A DNA stretch of 64,000 nt from Paraniabella ginsengisoli (GCF_022513635.1 NZ_JAKWBL010000004.1:372001-436000), one strand, 5' to 3'; positions 47,461 through 58,641 are shown, counted from the first letter of the stretch. The notes: generated by a model not told the origin, from the sequence alone. Made by a program: numbers and translations.

Positions 47461-48073
47461 TTATTTAAGTACTTTTTATCAGGATGAGTTATCAATTCTT
47501 CATATTTTTTATATGCAAAAGATTGAAGTTCGTTCCAGAATTCCGAAAAACAGCTCTTTAGAAAAGAATACTGCTTGTCAAATATTTCAATAGCACGGGT
47601 GCTGTCATGCAAATATGCGGCTCTTTTTACCAATCCTCCAAAACTTTGATGTATGCCCTCTTTAGTATGGTATCCATAAAGCCAATTGTACTGTTCCATA
47701 TAAAAAACATCTTCCTAAAAGCATCTGGCATAATAGCAAGTTGTCCATTTAAAGCTTCATATGTTCGCAGCGAGAAATTATAAAGTTCTCCTGTTTCAAA
47801 AACAGTTTTATCTGTTGCTAAAAAGTGATCATAGGCTACGTCTATGAAAGCTCCGCTGTATAGCCTATAATCAGCCTGAAACACAACCTTGGCCTTTTTT
47901 GTAACAGGATGCGTGTCTGTAAATTCATCAATTGCTCTATGAAGTAAAATTCCTTTGTGTACAACAGCAGGATAGTCAAATTGTTTCTTTCCTTTTACAA
48001 AATCACTGATCATATTGCCCAGCAATATTTCATCATTTTCGAAAGATAAATATGCATGGGCCAGGTAATTCAT
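47461..48073 (-). CDS. acpH: Acyl carrier protein phosphodiesterase, two frameshifts
   Basis: Removes phosphopantetheine from ACP. MNYLAHAYLSFENDEILLGN, MISDFVKGKK, LLHRAIDEFTDTHP and VAYDHFLA carry the conserved His/Asp metal residues of the HD-like family. A shift near 47703 joins FRKMFFYMEQYNWLYGY to the end. One more A near 47475 gives DKKVLK and a TAA at 47461; otherwise the frame would run into the DUF2911 gene. Confidence 0.85.
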
Positions 48074-48238
48074 TTTTGAAAGAATTTTTATGACTATTCG
48101 TTATTGTATTTTGATGATTATCACGCACCCGCGACTCAGGGGTGCGGACGGGCAAGTGCCTTTAAGAAATATTAATATTCTTGCAAAGCAAAATTGCCTT
48201 TGGCAAAGATGTTCATACACTGCGAATGAATATCCAAC

Positions 48239-48830
48239 TTAAAAGGAAATTGTTTTGCGTAAAATCTTCGATTTTAATTTCCCGCCTTTGCTTTCCTGCA
48301 AAGAAAATTTTTTATCGTTTAAATAATAGCTGATGACTTCTTTATTAGCCGGATCGATAATAAAATATTCCTTCACGCCAAAGGTTTCGTATAAAGATTT
48401 TTTCGCCTGTAAATCATGCTTTTTTATTGCCCGATAAAACCTCAACGATCAGATCGGGTGCGCCTTTTACTTTTCCGTCTATAATAATGCCGAGGTTTTC
48501 TTTTGCAATAAAAACAATATCGGGCTGCACAGCATTGTTGTCTCCAAGGTAAACATCGACCGGAGAAAAAACACATTCTCCCAAATTATTTTCCATAACA
48601 TATACATTCATCATTGTATGTAACCTGCTAAGCAGGCGCTGGTGTTCAAAAGTTGGCGCAGGCGACATATACAGTATATTATTGATTACTTCAGCAAGCG
48701 TACCTTGGGGGAGCATTTCAAATACTTCCATTGCTGTTCTTGGCGGCGGCTGATATTTTTTTTCGATAATGTAAGTCCCATTCAAGCAAGTTACAAAATA
48801 TTCCTTTAAAGGTTTGGTACGGATCGGCAT
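48239..48830 (-). CDS. Uma2-family (DUF820) putative endonuclease, frameshifted
   Basis: PD-(D/E)xK-fold protein. The first part has TAMEVFEMLPQGTLAEVINN, SPAPTFEHQRLLSRLHTMM, then VQPDIVFIAKEN and PDLIVEVLSGN, holding the catalytic-type Asp, Glu. A shift near 48420 in a T/A run joins IKKHDLQAKKSLYETFGVKE. Uma2 proteins spread widely and have no established role. 165 bases of intergenic DNA after it hold a small hairpin (cgcaccc/gggtgcg, 48124-48146). Confidence 0.83.
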
Positions 48831-48864
48831 GCGAAACCTACATCCTTTTTGTTGTGAGAATATC

Positions 48865-49800
48865 TTATTCTTTTATAAATGCTGTTATTTCTGTTACTAA
48901 TTGTTCCACAATTGGTAGTGAAGGATTGGTGTATGTAGCGCGGTTGCCGTCAATATCTTTTGGCGATCGTTTTAAAACATGGTTCATTTCGTTAATGATT
49001 GCCAGCGATGTTTTGGGATTGCATCCATGTAGATGTTCGGCCTCACTTTGCTGCACCTGGTAATCATTGGTTCCCTGAACTATTAAAGCGGGTATTTTTT
49101 TTTTTTTAATTTCTTTACAAGGATCGTATTTCATCCACGAAGTCATATACGGTTGTATACTTGGCCTAAAAAGAGAGTATAACAATGGAGGTATGGAATC
49201 TATTTTTTCTCCGTTTTTCATTCTTTTAAAAAGAGAGTCGGCAGCGGGAGCCAAGGCCGGAGCTTGTTGCTTTAACTGCCAGGTAATAATTTCATCAATC
49301 GACTTTGCGGGACCGGAAATAGAAATATACTTATCTGCGCTTACTTTTTGTGCCGCACGCATAGCTATCAATGAGCCCTCGCTATGCCCGGCGAGAATCA
49401 GTTTTTTAATTCGTTTTTCTTTCTTCAGCAATACAGCCCAGTCTTCTAAATCTTTTATATAATCATCAAACACCAATTTTGATTCGTCCTTTCCCGCCTC
49501 CTTACTTGCTGCAATGCCACGTTTATCAATCAATAAAGTTGCAATATTATTTCTTGCCAATGCATTAGCAAGCATCAAGTAGCTGTCAGCATTTACACCC
49601 AAAGGATTATTGCCTTTTCTGTCGGTTGGCCCAGAGCCGGGCTGCAAGATCATCAGGTCAAAACTACGTTGGCCGTCTGGAACAACAAGCGTTCCATAAA
49701 GCTTGCCGGTTGCGGTTTGCAATATTTGAGGCTCTTCTTTTTGAGCAAAAAGAAATGAATAAAAAAATAGCGCAGTAAAAAGAGAAAAAGTTTTGATCAT
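48865..49800 (-). CDS. Exported alpha/beta hydrolase
   Basis: Start at 49800 gives the signal peptide (MIKTFSLFTALFFYSFLFA-QK). LMILQPGSGPTDRKGNNPLG is the oxyanion strand, LILAGHSEGSLIAMRAA contains the Ser nucleophile in G-H-S-E-G, and IVQGTNDYQV and MNHVLKR supply the acid and His. About 311 residues, intact. It resembles bacterial 'alpha/beta hydrolase, BAAT-like or dipeptidyl' exported esterases; substrate unknown. Confidence 0.85.
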   Translation of the reverse strand: MIKTFSLFTALFFYSFLFAQKEEPQILQTATGKLYGTLVVPDGQRSFDLMILQPGSGPTDRKGNNPLGVNADSYLMLANALARNNIATLLIDKRGIAASKEAGKDESKLVFDDYIKDLEDWAVLLKKEKRIKKLILAGHSEGSLIAMRAAQKVSADKYISISGPAKSIDEIITWQLKQQAPALAPAADSLFKRMKNGEKIDSIPPLLYSLFRPSIQPYMTSWMKYDPCKEIKKKKIPALIVQGTNDYQVQQSEAEHLHGCNPKTSLAIINEMNHVLKRSPKDIDGNRATYTNPSLPIVEQLVTEITAFIKE

Positions 49801-49901
49801 GGTATTGCTCAATAAGTAATAAGATAAATAAATATTAACCCTTCTTCAATATTAAAAATAGATATTTTTGCCGTCCTATCTACAATTATAAAAACAAAGA
49901 C

Positions 49902-50875
49902 ATGAACAAAGGGCCTGTTTCTAATTTTATACAACATCACTACCGGCATTTTAATGCTGCGGCTTTAATGGACGCATCCAAAGGTTATGAAACCCATTTG
50001 CTGGAAGGTGGTAAAATGATGGTTACACTTGCCGGCGCAATGAGTACCGCGGAGTTGGGCATTTCATTGGCAGAAATGATTCGCCAAGATAAAGTGCATA
50101 TTATAAGCTGCACCGGCGCCAATTTAGAAGAAGATGTGATGAACCTTGTTGCGCACTCTCATTATAAAAGAGTTCCTAACTATCGCGACCTTACACCACA
50201 GGAAGAGTGGGATCTGTTGGAAAATCATTACAATCGTGTTACGGATACCTGCATTCCGGAAGAAGAAGCTTTTCGACGTTTACAAAAGCATTTGGTAAAG
50301 CAATGGAACGATGCCGAAGCAAAAGGTGAAAGATATTTTCCTCATGAGTTTTTATACAAAACTGTATTGAGTGGTGAGCTGGAGCAGTATTATGAAATTG
50401 ATCCTAAAGACAGCTGGATCGTAGCGGCTGCTGAAAAAATCTTCCCATTGTTTGTCCGGGCTGGGAAGATAGCACGACGGGAAATATTTTTGCCAGTTAT
50501 GTAGTGAAAGGAGAATTGCAGGCATCTACCGTAAAAAGCGGTATTGAATATATGGTTTGGTTGACTGAATGGTATCGGAATAATTCATCGGGCAAAGGTG
50601 TTGGTTTCTTTCAAATTGGAGGCGGTATTGCCGGAGATTTTCCTATTTGTGTGGTGCCGATGATGTATCAGGATTTAGAATGGCATGATGTTCCCTTCTG
50701 GAGTTATTTCTGCCAAATCAGCGATAGCACTACATCTTATGGATCGTACAGTGGCGCGGTTCCTAACGAAAAAATTACCTGGGGCAAGCTTGACATTAAT
50801 ACACCCAAATTCATTGTAGAAAGTGATGCAACTATTGTAGCGCCTTTGATGTTCGCATGGATTTTGGGTTGGTAG
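49902..50875 (+). CDS. Deoxyhypusine synthase-like protein, frameshifted
   Basis: NAD-dependent aminobutyl-transfer enzyme of the deoxyhypusine/homospermidine synthase family. LAGAMSTAELGISLAEMIRQ, ISCTGANLEEDVMNLVAHSH, and GVGFFQIGGGIAGDFPICVV are NAD-site segments. TWGKLDINTPKF keeps the WGK active lysine. One A missing near 50436 is restored to read EKNLPIVCPGWEDSTTGNIF. Bacteria lack eIF5A, so the product is probably a polyamine (homospermidine-like) rather than deoxyhypusine. It is monocistronic with a terminator. Confidence 0.9.
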
Positions 50876-50900
50876 TTTTTATACCCGTTTAATTAATCAA

Positions 50901-50928
50901 AAAAGGGACGCTTTATCGCGCCCCTTTT
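50901..50928 (+). terminator. Terminator after the deoxyhypusine synthase-like gene
   Basis: Stem aaaagggacgc/gcgccccttt with one mismatch and a short loop, the right arm running into tttt. It is 26 bases past the stop. Confidence 0.75.
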
Positions 50929-51000
50929 CTATGATGGGTTTCGGTTTCTTCTGATCGTTTTCCGAACGAAAATGACCAACCGTAAGTTACAGGTTTATTT

Positions 51001-52529
51001 TTATTGTGTCAACTCTAAATCTCTTTTCAGCATATCGTTCCTGTTAGCCATTTCCCAAGCGGTGTAGAAGATCATCTGCGCCCTTTTACCCAACAGTGGG
51101 AAGTTGATCTTGTCAACAGTATCCGTCGGCTGGTGATAATCAGCCTTTAGCATTCCATCGTAGAAGAATAAAATCGGAACCCCTTTCTTGCAAAATTGTA
51201 ATGATCGCTTCTGTAATAAATTCTATTGGGATCAGCAGGGTCATCATATTTATAATCAAGTACCAGTTTCGTGTATTTATTATTCATCCCTTCGTTTATC
51301 TTCGGTAAATCGGTGCTTAACTTATTATGACCAATTACATAAACATAGTTTTGAGTATCCGCAGCCATTCTTTCTGTGTCAATACGATCATATCAATATT
51401 TAAATCCGCTGTTGTTTTATCCAACGGAAAGATGGGGTGCTCTGAATAATATTCCGATCCCCACAAGCCCTTTTCTTCTCCTGCAACGGTCATGAAAACA
51501 ACTGTTCGACGCGGCCCTTTTCCTTCTTTTTTGCTTTTGCAAAAGCTTCCGCCATTTCAATAACAGCAACCGTTCCCGAGCCATCATCATCTGCACCATA
51601 ATTGATTCGACCATCGGGTTCAATTCCTATGTGGTCATAATGTGCCGTAACAAAAAGGTATTCCTCTTTTTTATCTGATCCTTCAATGATACCAACTACA
51701 TTACTAACTGTCGCTGTTTTTTTACCAGACATATATTTGATGGTGCAGTCTACCGCTTTAATTGCAGGCTCTGCAACGCCAGAGCCCAAAGATGTTTTGA
51801 TATCTTTAATGTTATGGCCTGATTTTGAAACAATGTTATCGTTGATCAAAAACGCAGGTATTGCGTCAGACTCTTCCTGTGAAGCCATATCTGGCTTTGG
51901 CCTGTATGTATTGTTAACATTTGTTGCGTTGGAAGAACATCAACCATAACCAGTACTGCCGCCGCACCTTTCTTCTTGGCATTATCTATTTTATTTGCCG
52001 TAAATGCTGGAGATTGCCTGCGCGGTTTGTTTGTTTTAAAATCGTCTGGCGCACCGCTCAGCATAATAACCAGTTTTCCTTTTACGTCTGCTGCTTTATA
52101 ATCATCCCTGTTTTCATCTACAATACCATAACCCACAAATACATACTCTGAAAAATTAAGCTCGGCTTTTTGTGGCATCGACATCCATGGGGCAAAATCT
52201 TTCCACGGAATAAATGCAGCCCCTCCCATATTTAAGGAAAGATCGGATGCACTATCTTTTTCCAGAACAAACTCCTGGCGGTAACTATCATTATTACCAG
52301 GCTTAACGCCAAAGGCTTTGAACTGAGTTTCGATATATTTTGCCGCCTTTTCAAGCCCTGGCGACGGTGTGTCCCTACCTTCCATTTCTGCACTGGCAAC
52401 AATAGTCAGGTGCTTTTTAAGATCTGCCGTTGTTATTGTTTTAGCATAAGGCTCCGGATTGGTTGCCTTTTGGGCATGTAACCCGGTGCATGCAAAAGCG
52501 CAGGCAAGTAATAGTAAATTCTTTCCCAT
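51001..52529 (-). CDS. Exported M28-family metallopeptidase, about four frameshifts
   Basis: Zinc aminopeptidase of the M28 family. Signal peptide (LLLLACAFACTGLHA-QK), a PA-like insert (VFVGYGIVDENRDDYKAADV), then the catalytic core: LFVTAHYDHIGIEPDGRINY, GADDDGSGTVAVIE and VAGEEKGLWGSEYYSEHP provide the two zinc sites and the Glu base. Shifts fall near 51900, 51500, 51375 and 51185. The end, LKRDLELTQ, gives a TAA at 51001. The damage is heavy but each fragment is fully conserved. Confidence 0.85.
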
Positions 52530-52654
52530 ATTTTAATACTTATTAAGTTGTAAATGTACCCAACAACGATAATATTCTCTTACCGTTTATCAAATTATCT
52601 GAACGTAATTTGCCAGATTTGCAGGAAGAACTGGACGCGAATAAAAGATAGCAT

Positions 52655-52730
52655 TTTTATTGAACCAGCTGTTGAACATGTAGCATCGGTATTGCTACGC
52701 TCAGTTTAACTGTAAAATATATGGCATCAA
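52655..52730 (+). repeat. Interspersed repeat, copy 8
   Basis: ttattgaaccagctgttgaa, catgtagcatcggtattgct, acgctcagtttaactgtaaa, atatatggcatc. Its left half matches copy 5. Between rpiB and the M28 gene. Confidence 0.7.
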
Positions 52731-52776
52731 TTAAGCATATAGCTAAAGCCGGCAACATTCCGCTAGCTTGTGCCCT

Positions 52777-53229
52777 CTAAGCATTTATTTTGTCAACCCT
52801 GTTAGCATGTCGGCCACCTTCAAATTCGGTATTTATAAAAACATCAACCATTTCTTCAGCTATGTCTTCAGAAATAAATCGGGCGGGAATACACAGTATA
52901 TTGGCGTTATTGTGCTTACGAGCCAAGGCAGCAATTTCATCATCCCAACAAAGTGCAGCCCTAATATCCTGGTGCTTATTAGCAGTTATGGCAACGCCAT
53001 TGCCACTTCCGCAAAGCAAAATACCGAAAGCATACTCGCCCGATTCAACAGCTTTTGCAACAGGGTGCGCAAAATCAGGATAATCGACCGAATCCGCCGA
53101 GCTTGGGCCAAAGTCTTTAAAAGCAATTTCTTTTCCTTCAATAAAAGAGATAACAAATTCTTTCATTTCAAAACCCGCATGATCGCTGCCGATGGCGATT
53201 GGTTTTTTAAGATCAAAAGTTGTTTTCAT
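52777..53229 (-). CDS. rpiB: Ribose 5-phosphate isomerase B
   Basis: Interconverts ribose 5-phosphate and ribulose 5-phosphate. IAIGSDHAGFEMKEFVISFI, SVDYPDFAHPVAKAV, and GILLCGSGNGVAITANKHQD (catalytic Cys) are classic RpiB; RHNNANI-type (here KHNNANILCIPARFIS) follows. 150 residues, intact. It is about 50 bases downstream of tatC on the same strand. Confidence 0.94.
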   Translation of the reverse strand: MKTTFDLKKPIAIGSDHAGFEMKEFVISFIEGKEIAFKDFGPSSADSVDYPDFAHPVAKAVESGEYAFGILLCGSGNGVAITANKHQDIRAALCWDDEIAALARKHNNANILCIPARFISEDIAEEMVDVFINTEFEGGRHANRVDKINA

Positions 53230-53278
53230 CTGTTTTTATTTATTGCCTGGCCGGATAAGTTCCAGCCGGACGGGATTT

Positions 53279-54136
53279 TTAACTCCACTCTTCCGTTTCC
53301 TTTTCAGCATCCTTTCTTTCGCCCTTCGCCGCAAGCGCTATGCTTACTTCAAAAAGCAGGTATAAAGGTGCGGCAACAACTGCCAGGCTGAAGGGATCTG
53401 TAGTAGGCGTTATAATAGCCGCGGCTATCAAAATTACTACAAAAGCATGTTTTCGGAATTTGCGTAACATGGAGGCGGTTACAATTCCGGCTCTCGCCAA
53501 TAAAAGAATTAAAAGCGGAAGCTGGAAGAGAAGACCCACCCCAACTGTTGTGTAAGTTAAGTTTTCCAGGTAATCGGAAAACGTAGGCATTATTTCAATT
53601 TTGGAACTAAGTGTATAACTAAAATAGAATTGCACCATCAGCGGCATCAAAATAAAATATCCGAACGCAACACCAATAAAGAACAATAGCGACACCCAAA
53701 AAATTATACCACTCGTTTGCCGTCCTTCTTTGTCCGATAAAGCGGGCTTCACAAAACGCCATATTTCCCAGAAGATATAAGGAAATGCCAGCATAAATCC
53801 GCCAATAAAAGCTACAGTAAAGTTGGCTATAAATTGGCCGGTCATTGTTGTTTCAATAAACTTCGTTTGTACTTCTTTGAAGCAGAGAGAATTTCCTACA
53901 CCAACAGCTTGTCCCATTTTGCACATCCATTGTGCTGAAATAAAATTGCTTTTTGTTGGACCAAAAACTATATCATCTACAAAAAAATCGGTAAAAATAA
54001 AAACCACAATCGCACATACAACAACCGCAATCACTGAACGTATTAAATGCCAGCGTAATTCTTCCAAATGGTCAATAAATGACATTTCGTCTTCATTACC
54101 CTGATTTCGTTTCTTAAAAAAATCCATTATAGCCAT
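53279..54136 (-). CDS. tatC: Sec-independent protein translocase subunit TatC
   Basis: Integral membrane receptor of the twin-arginine export path. MSFIDHLEELRWHLIRSVIA is the N-terminal signature (FLxHLEELR), and six membrane helices follow, with PYIFWEIWRFVKPALSDKEG in the middle and the late FRKHAFVVILIAAAIITP. The start is placed at 54136 (MAIMDFFKKRN); 54127 is also possible. tatA is not in the window. Intact; rpiB follows. Confidence 0.93.
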   Translation of the reverse strand: MAIMDFFKKRNQGNEDEMSFIDHLEELRWHLIRSVIAVVVCAIVVFIFTDFFVDDIVFGPTKSNFISAQWMCKMGQAVGVGNSLCFKEVQTKFIETTMTGQFIANFTVAFIGGFMLAFPYIFWEIWRFVKPALSDKEGRQTSGIIFWVSLLFFIGVAFGYFILMPLMVQFYFSYTLSSKIEIMPTFSDYLENLTYTTVGVGLLFQLPLLILLLARAGIVTASMLRKFRKHAFVVILIAAAIITPTTDPFSLAVVAAPLYLLFEVSIALAAKGERKDAEKETEEWS

Positions 54137-54335
54137 GTACGTAAAATAAGTACGCAAAGATGCGTTTTAATTGCTGATTTAGGATTTAAGATTTGAGATT
54201 TTTTGTATGGATAAGAGGAAATAGTGGGTAGCGAGTGGAAATTTGCAAGTAGGCTTTATTCGCTACCAACAATTAGCGCTCTACGCTTGCGCCATTGCCA
54301 GCTCCCTTACTCGCCACTTGCCGTTTTCCCTCTTG

Positions 54336-55582
54336 CTATTTAAGCTTTCTTAGTTTTACCATTTCTATGCGAGTGTGCGTAACGCCCAGCACATCAAATT
54401 CATAGTCATCAATAATAATACGTTCCTTTTGTGCCGGAATTGTTTCATGATGGTTTATGATGTATCCTGATAGCGTTTCTGTGTCGTGACCTTCAAAATT
54501 CAGATTATATTTCTTTTCCAGATAATCAAGTTCCAAACGGCCCGAAAAAATATATTCGCCTTCGGCAATCTGTTTTTCAACAAACTTTTCTGTATCATAC
54601 TCATCCCATATTTCGCCAAAAAGTTCTTCAAGAACATCTTCCATTGTTATAATACCTGCTGTTCCTCCAAACTCATCAACCACCCAAGCAATGCTTTTCG
54701 CTTCGCTGCTGAATTTATAAATAAGGTCAACAGCGTTCATACTTTGCGGTACGGCAAGGATCTTAATAAGTATGCTCTTTATATCTGTTGGCTTTTTAAA
54801 CAGATCTAATTGATGCACATAGCCTAGGATATTGTCAATAGAATCCTCGTACACAATGATCCTGGTTCTTTTGGTTTCAATAAATTTTTGCAGCAATTCA
54901 TTGATCGGGGTCTTTACATCAACACCGATAACTTCTTTTCGCGGCACCATTGATTGCCTGATCTTTATATTGGGCAACTCTTGTGCGTTTTCCAGCAACT
55001 GTGTGCTGGTGTCGGCTTTCAGGTTATCTTTTATGCCATCTGAAAAAACAAACCGAAGTTCATTTTTACTCAATGGCGATTTGTTTTTATCGAGCCTTAC
55101 ATTGAAAACATATTTCAGTATCCAGTTAGAAAGCAAAAACAATCCTTTTACAAAAGGAGAAAATAGCCAGAAAAAAAGTTAAATAGAAAAGAAAAGCCGC
55201 TTAGCAAAGAATTGCTTTTTGCCCTAAAAATGGCCCGTGGCAAAAACTCAGCAAAAATCAATGCAACCAATACATTAAAAAGAATTTCTAAAAATATTTG
55301 AACGCCACGTGAGCTAATACCAACGTTTTTCCATACGGGAACTGCAACTTCAGTTGTAAGCAACACAAAAATAGTAAGTGCAATTATGTAGCCGGTAATA
55401 GCTACGCCTAGGAAAACAGCTGGAGCATCAATAAATTTACCCAGGCGGTTGCCGGTGGCAGTATCCTGCTTTCTTTTAAGTTCGATATTAAGCCTGCTGG
55501 CACTGTAAAAAGCCATTTCGATCCCTGCAAAAAACATCATGAATAACAGCGATGCAGACCAGGCAATAAGTGTTGCGTCCAT
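54336..55582 (-). CDS. Hemolysin C/CorC-type protein (DUF21-CBS-CorC_HlyC), frameshifted
   Basis: Membrane protein with an N-terminal DUF21 (CNNM) domain (FFAGIEMAFYSASRLNIELK, IFAEFLPRAIFR), two CBS domains (RQSMVPRKEVIGVDV, FIETKRTRIIVYED) and a C-terminal CorC_HlyC domain (AWVVDEFGGTAGIITMEDVL). A shift near 55160 splits the membrane domain from the rest. About 414 residues. In Bacteroidota the family includes GldE of the gliding machinery; no other gliding gene is here, so a metal-transport-linked role is as likely. Confidence 0.87.
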
Positions 55583-55636
55583 ATCCTAAAGATACAAAGC
55601 GACTACTTATAATAGCTATTTGTTATTGATTATTTA

Positions 55637-55695
55637 TAATGCCAGCACATGAACCGCTTTCATCGACATGGTGTCACACTCTTATACAGCGCTGC
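55637..55695 (+). repeat. Degenerate interspersed repeat, copy 9
   Basis: ttcatcgacatggtgtcaca, ctcttatacagcgctgcata. It matches the right half of the copy at 60621 with about five mismatches. Upstream of the CorC-type gene. Confidence 0.45.
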
Positions 55696-55724
55696 ATACT
55701 TATTCCTGCTTAAACGACGCTTGC

Positions 55725-56298
55725 CTATTGTTTCAAAAAACTTTCGATCAGCCTTTCCGTTTCTTCGCAGGCTTCCTGCAAATCATCATTTACAATCAAA
55801 TGATTAAAATGGTGACTGAAAGACATTTCATATTCTGCTTTATTTATGCGGGTTTGCAATGACTCTTCCGTTTCGGTGCCCCTGCTGGCCAGCCTGCGCG
55901 CCAACTCTCTTACTGAAGGAGGCTCAATAAATATTGATAAAGACGTTTGGGGAAATTGTTGTTGTACATGTATTGCCCCTTTAACATCTATATCAAGCAG
56001 GGGGCATTTTTTTCTTTCCAAAGCCGCTCCAGCTCAGACTTTAAAGTTCCATAATATTTTCCTTCATATACCATTTCCCATTCAGCAAATTCATTGTTTT
56101 GAATTTTTTCTGAAACTCCTCAGTCTTCATAAAATAATAATCCTTTCCGTTTACTTCATTTTCGCGTGGGGCGCGGGTTGCCGCAGAAATAGAAAAGGCC
56201 AGTTCTGGAAATTTTTGCAGTAAATAATGGGTAATGGATGTTTTGCCGGCACCAGAAGGTGCGGTAATAATGATTATCTTTTTGTTGTAAGAAGCCAT
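55725..56298 (-). CDS. gmk: Guanylate kinase, two frameshifts
   Basis: Phosphorylates GMP to GDP. Start at 56298 ([20 protein letters not shown]) with the P-loop. [20 protein letters not shown] is the GMP-binding arm. Shifts near 56106 and near 56010 restore [20 protein letters not shown] then [15 protein letters not shown], and [19 protein letters not shown] follows. [20 protein letters not shown] completes the lid. About 190 residues. Essential, so the shifts are almost surely sequence errors. Confidence 0.92.
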
Positions 56299-56363
56299 AC
56301 ACAAATTACGGAAATTGTGATGGGAGAAAAAATCTGAATACGTTACGTTTGTGTTGCGTCGGT

Positions 56364-57248
56364 TTACAGAATTTCCTCAACGCTTTTTTTGATGTTCTCT
56401 GATATCTTTTGAGTGGGTAAGTCATTTTCGTCTCCGCCAAATGGGTCCTCAATTTCTTCGGCAATTAATTCAAGGCCGGCCAAAACATAGGCAATAAAAA
56501 CAACAACCGGAACGACCCAATATCCTAACTGAAACACATAGCCCCAAGGCAATGTAAGCAGATAAATTAAAACGAATCGCTTAATGAAAACGCCGTAAGA
56601 TGAAGGGATTGGTGTATTTTTAATTCGTTCGCAGGCACCACATATATCGGTAAATGATTGCAATTCATTATTCAAAAAAGTAACACTTCTCCACTTATGG
56701 ATCCGGTACGATATAACTTCTTTACGTGTTGATAAATTAACCCGGCTACTTGGTTGGGTACATGTTTGTCTGCATCAATAGCAGAAACTATTTTTTTGTT
56801 TGCTCATTTTCATCAAAAAGCATTACGCGCGTACGCTCTTTTAGCAAATGTTGATGCAGTGCTAATGCATACGCCGGAATAATCTCTTTAAAAAAGCTCT
56901 TTCTTCTTTTTGATCTTCTTTTAAAACAACCGACAATTTTAAAGCAAGGTTTCGCGAATTGTTGACTAGCGCGCCCCAAAGCTTACGGCCTTCCCACCAT
57001 CTGTCGTAAGCGGTATTAGTTCTAAAAACCAATACCAATGAAATGGCAAAGCCTAATAAAGAATGCAGTATAGGAAGGTTTTTGATAACGCTTTTATCAG
57101 ACAATTTCCAGTAGCTCAGTTCCAGATAAGCAATAACAGTTGCATATATCGCAATTACAATCAAAATCCACCAAAGCTTTCTTAATACATCCGCTTTAGT
57201 GATCTTAAATAAAATGGTAAGCCAGTCTTTTGTATTATAGTAACGCAT
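56364..57248 (-). CDS. Bestrophin-family (UPF0187) chloride channel-like protein, two frameshifts
   Basis: Integral membrane protein. [20 protein letters not shown] opens the family, [20 protein letters not shown] and [20 protein letters not shown] form the signature, and [11 protein letters not shown] near the end is the conserved EDPFGxDxNDL segment. Shifts near 56900 and near 56800 join the three frames. About 290 residues. Bacterial bestrophins conduct ions; the ion here is not known. Confidence 0.87.
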
Positions 57249-57339
57249 GTTTGTTTAGTTGCCCCAACCCCTGAAGGGAGTTAAATTCCTTTTCTATTTT
57301 TGCAAAAAGTCCTTGTCAACTTTTATACCTATCAACTGA
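57249..57339. repeat. Short intergenic stretch with decayed palindromic repeat
   Basis: tgccccaacccctgaaggga then gttaaattcc. It has the cccc..aaggg half-palindrome of the GC-rich element but is shorter. It separates murA from the bestrophin gene. Confidence 0.4.
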
Positions 57340-58641
57340 TTACACCCGCTTAATATCCGCGCCCAACGCTTGTAATCTTGTATCAATATTCTGATACCCT
57401 CTGTCTATTTGTTCGATATTCTGAATCGTGCTTTTTCCTTCGGCGCTTAAAGCGGCAATCAGCAAGGCAACGCCGGCTCTGATATCCGGGCTGCTCATCG
57501 TAATGCCGCGAAGCTGATGTTCTCTTTCCAGACCAATAACAACGGCGCGGTGCGGATCGCAAAGAATAATTTGCGCGCCCATTTCTATCAATTTATCTAC
57601 AAAGAACAAGCGACTTTCAAACATTTTCTGATGTATCAATACGCTCCCTTTTGCCTGAATTGCAGTTACCAAAACAATACTTAATAAATCTGGTGTAAAG
57701 CCCGGCCAGGGATGATCATATATGGTTAAAACGCCTCCGTCTAAATACTTTTGTATGGTATAACTTTCCTGTGACGGTATATGTATATCATCGCCATTGA
57801 AGTTCATTTCTATACCCAATTGCCTGAACTTTTCAGGAATAATACCAAGGTCATTCAGTCCGGCATTTTTTATGGTTACCTCACTTTTAGTCATTGCGGC
57901 AAGGCCAATGAAAGAACCCACCTCAATCATATCGGGCAACATGGAGTGAGTTGTTCCGCCCAAATAATCGACACCCTCAATTACTAATAAATTACTTCCA
58001 ATCCCGTTGATTTTAGCACCCATGCGGTTCAGCATTTTACAAAGCTGCTGTAAATAAGGTTCGCACGCGGCATTATAAATAGTTGTTGTTCCAGTTGCCA
58101 TTGTAGCGGCCATCACTATATTAGCTGTTCCGGTAACAGAAGGCTCATCCAACAACATGAATGTTCCTTTTAATTCATTGCTGGTAAGATGAAAAAATCC
58201 ATCTTCCTGATTATAATCTAAATTGGTCCCCAGTTTTTGAAAGCCGATAACGTGTGTATCTAATCTTCTGCGTCCTATTTTATCGCCCCCGGTTTTGGTA
58301 TAAATGCTTTTTTAAAGCGTGCCAGCATCGCGCCTGCAAGCATTACACTTCCGCGAAGACGGCGCTTTTCTTTTTAAACTCGGCGCTGTGTAAGTAATCG
58401 ATATTCACATCGTCTGCTTTAAAAATGCAAGCGCTTCGACTGATGCGATTAACTTTTACATTCATTTCAGACAGCAGCTCTATCAAAAGGTTTACATCAA
58501 CTATATCCGGAATATTATTAATGGTAATTTCTTCGGGTGTTAGCAATACTGCGCTTATAATTTGCAACGCTTCGTTTTTTGCGCCTTGCGGAATGATTTC
58601 ACCCTTTAATTTTTTACCCCGTGTACTTCAAATACGCTCAT
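57340..58641 (-). CDS. murA: UDP-N-acetylglucosamine 1-carboxyvinyltransferase, several frameshifts
   Basis: First committed step of peptidoglycan synthesis. MSVFEVHGVKKLKGEIIPQG then AKNEAL begins the EPSP-synthase fold after a missing A near 58608 is restored. SGYT-type segments and PDMIEVGSFIGLAAMTKSEV, HPWPGFTPDLLSI and SSPDIRAGVALLIAALSAEG are all present. Two more shifts lie near 58360 and 58283. The catalytic loop reads PKPGGDKIGRRRLDTH: Asp replaces the usual Cys of the PGGCxIG loop, a change tied to fosfomycin insensitivity. Confidence 0.93.

Noticed and set aside
47079..47699. Apparent fusion of ACP phosphodiesterase to a DUF2911 protein
   Set aside because: One missing A before the junction removes the stop codon of the phosphodiesterase; the DUF2911 part has its own start and signal peptide.
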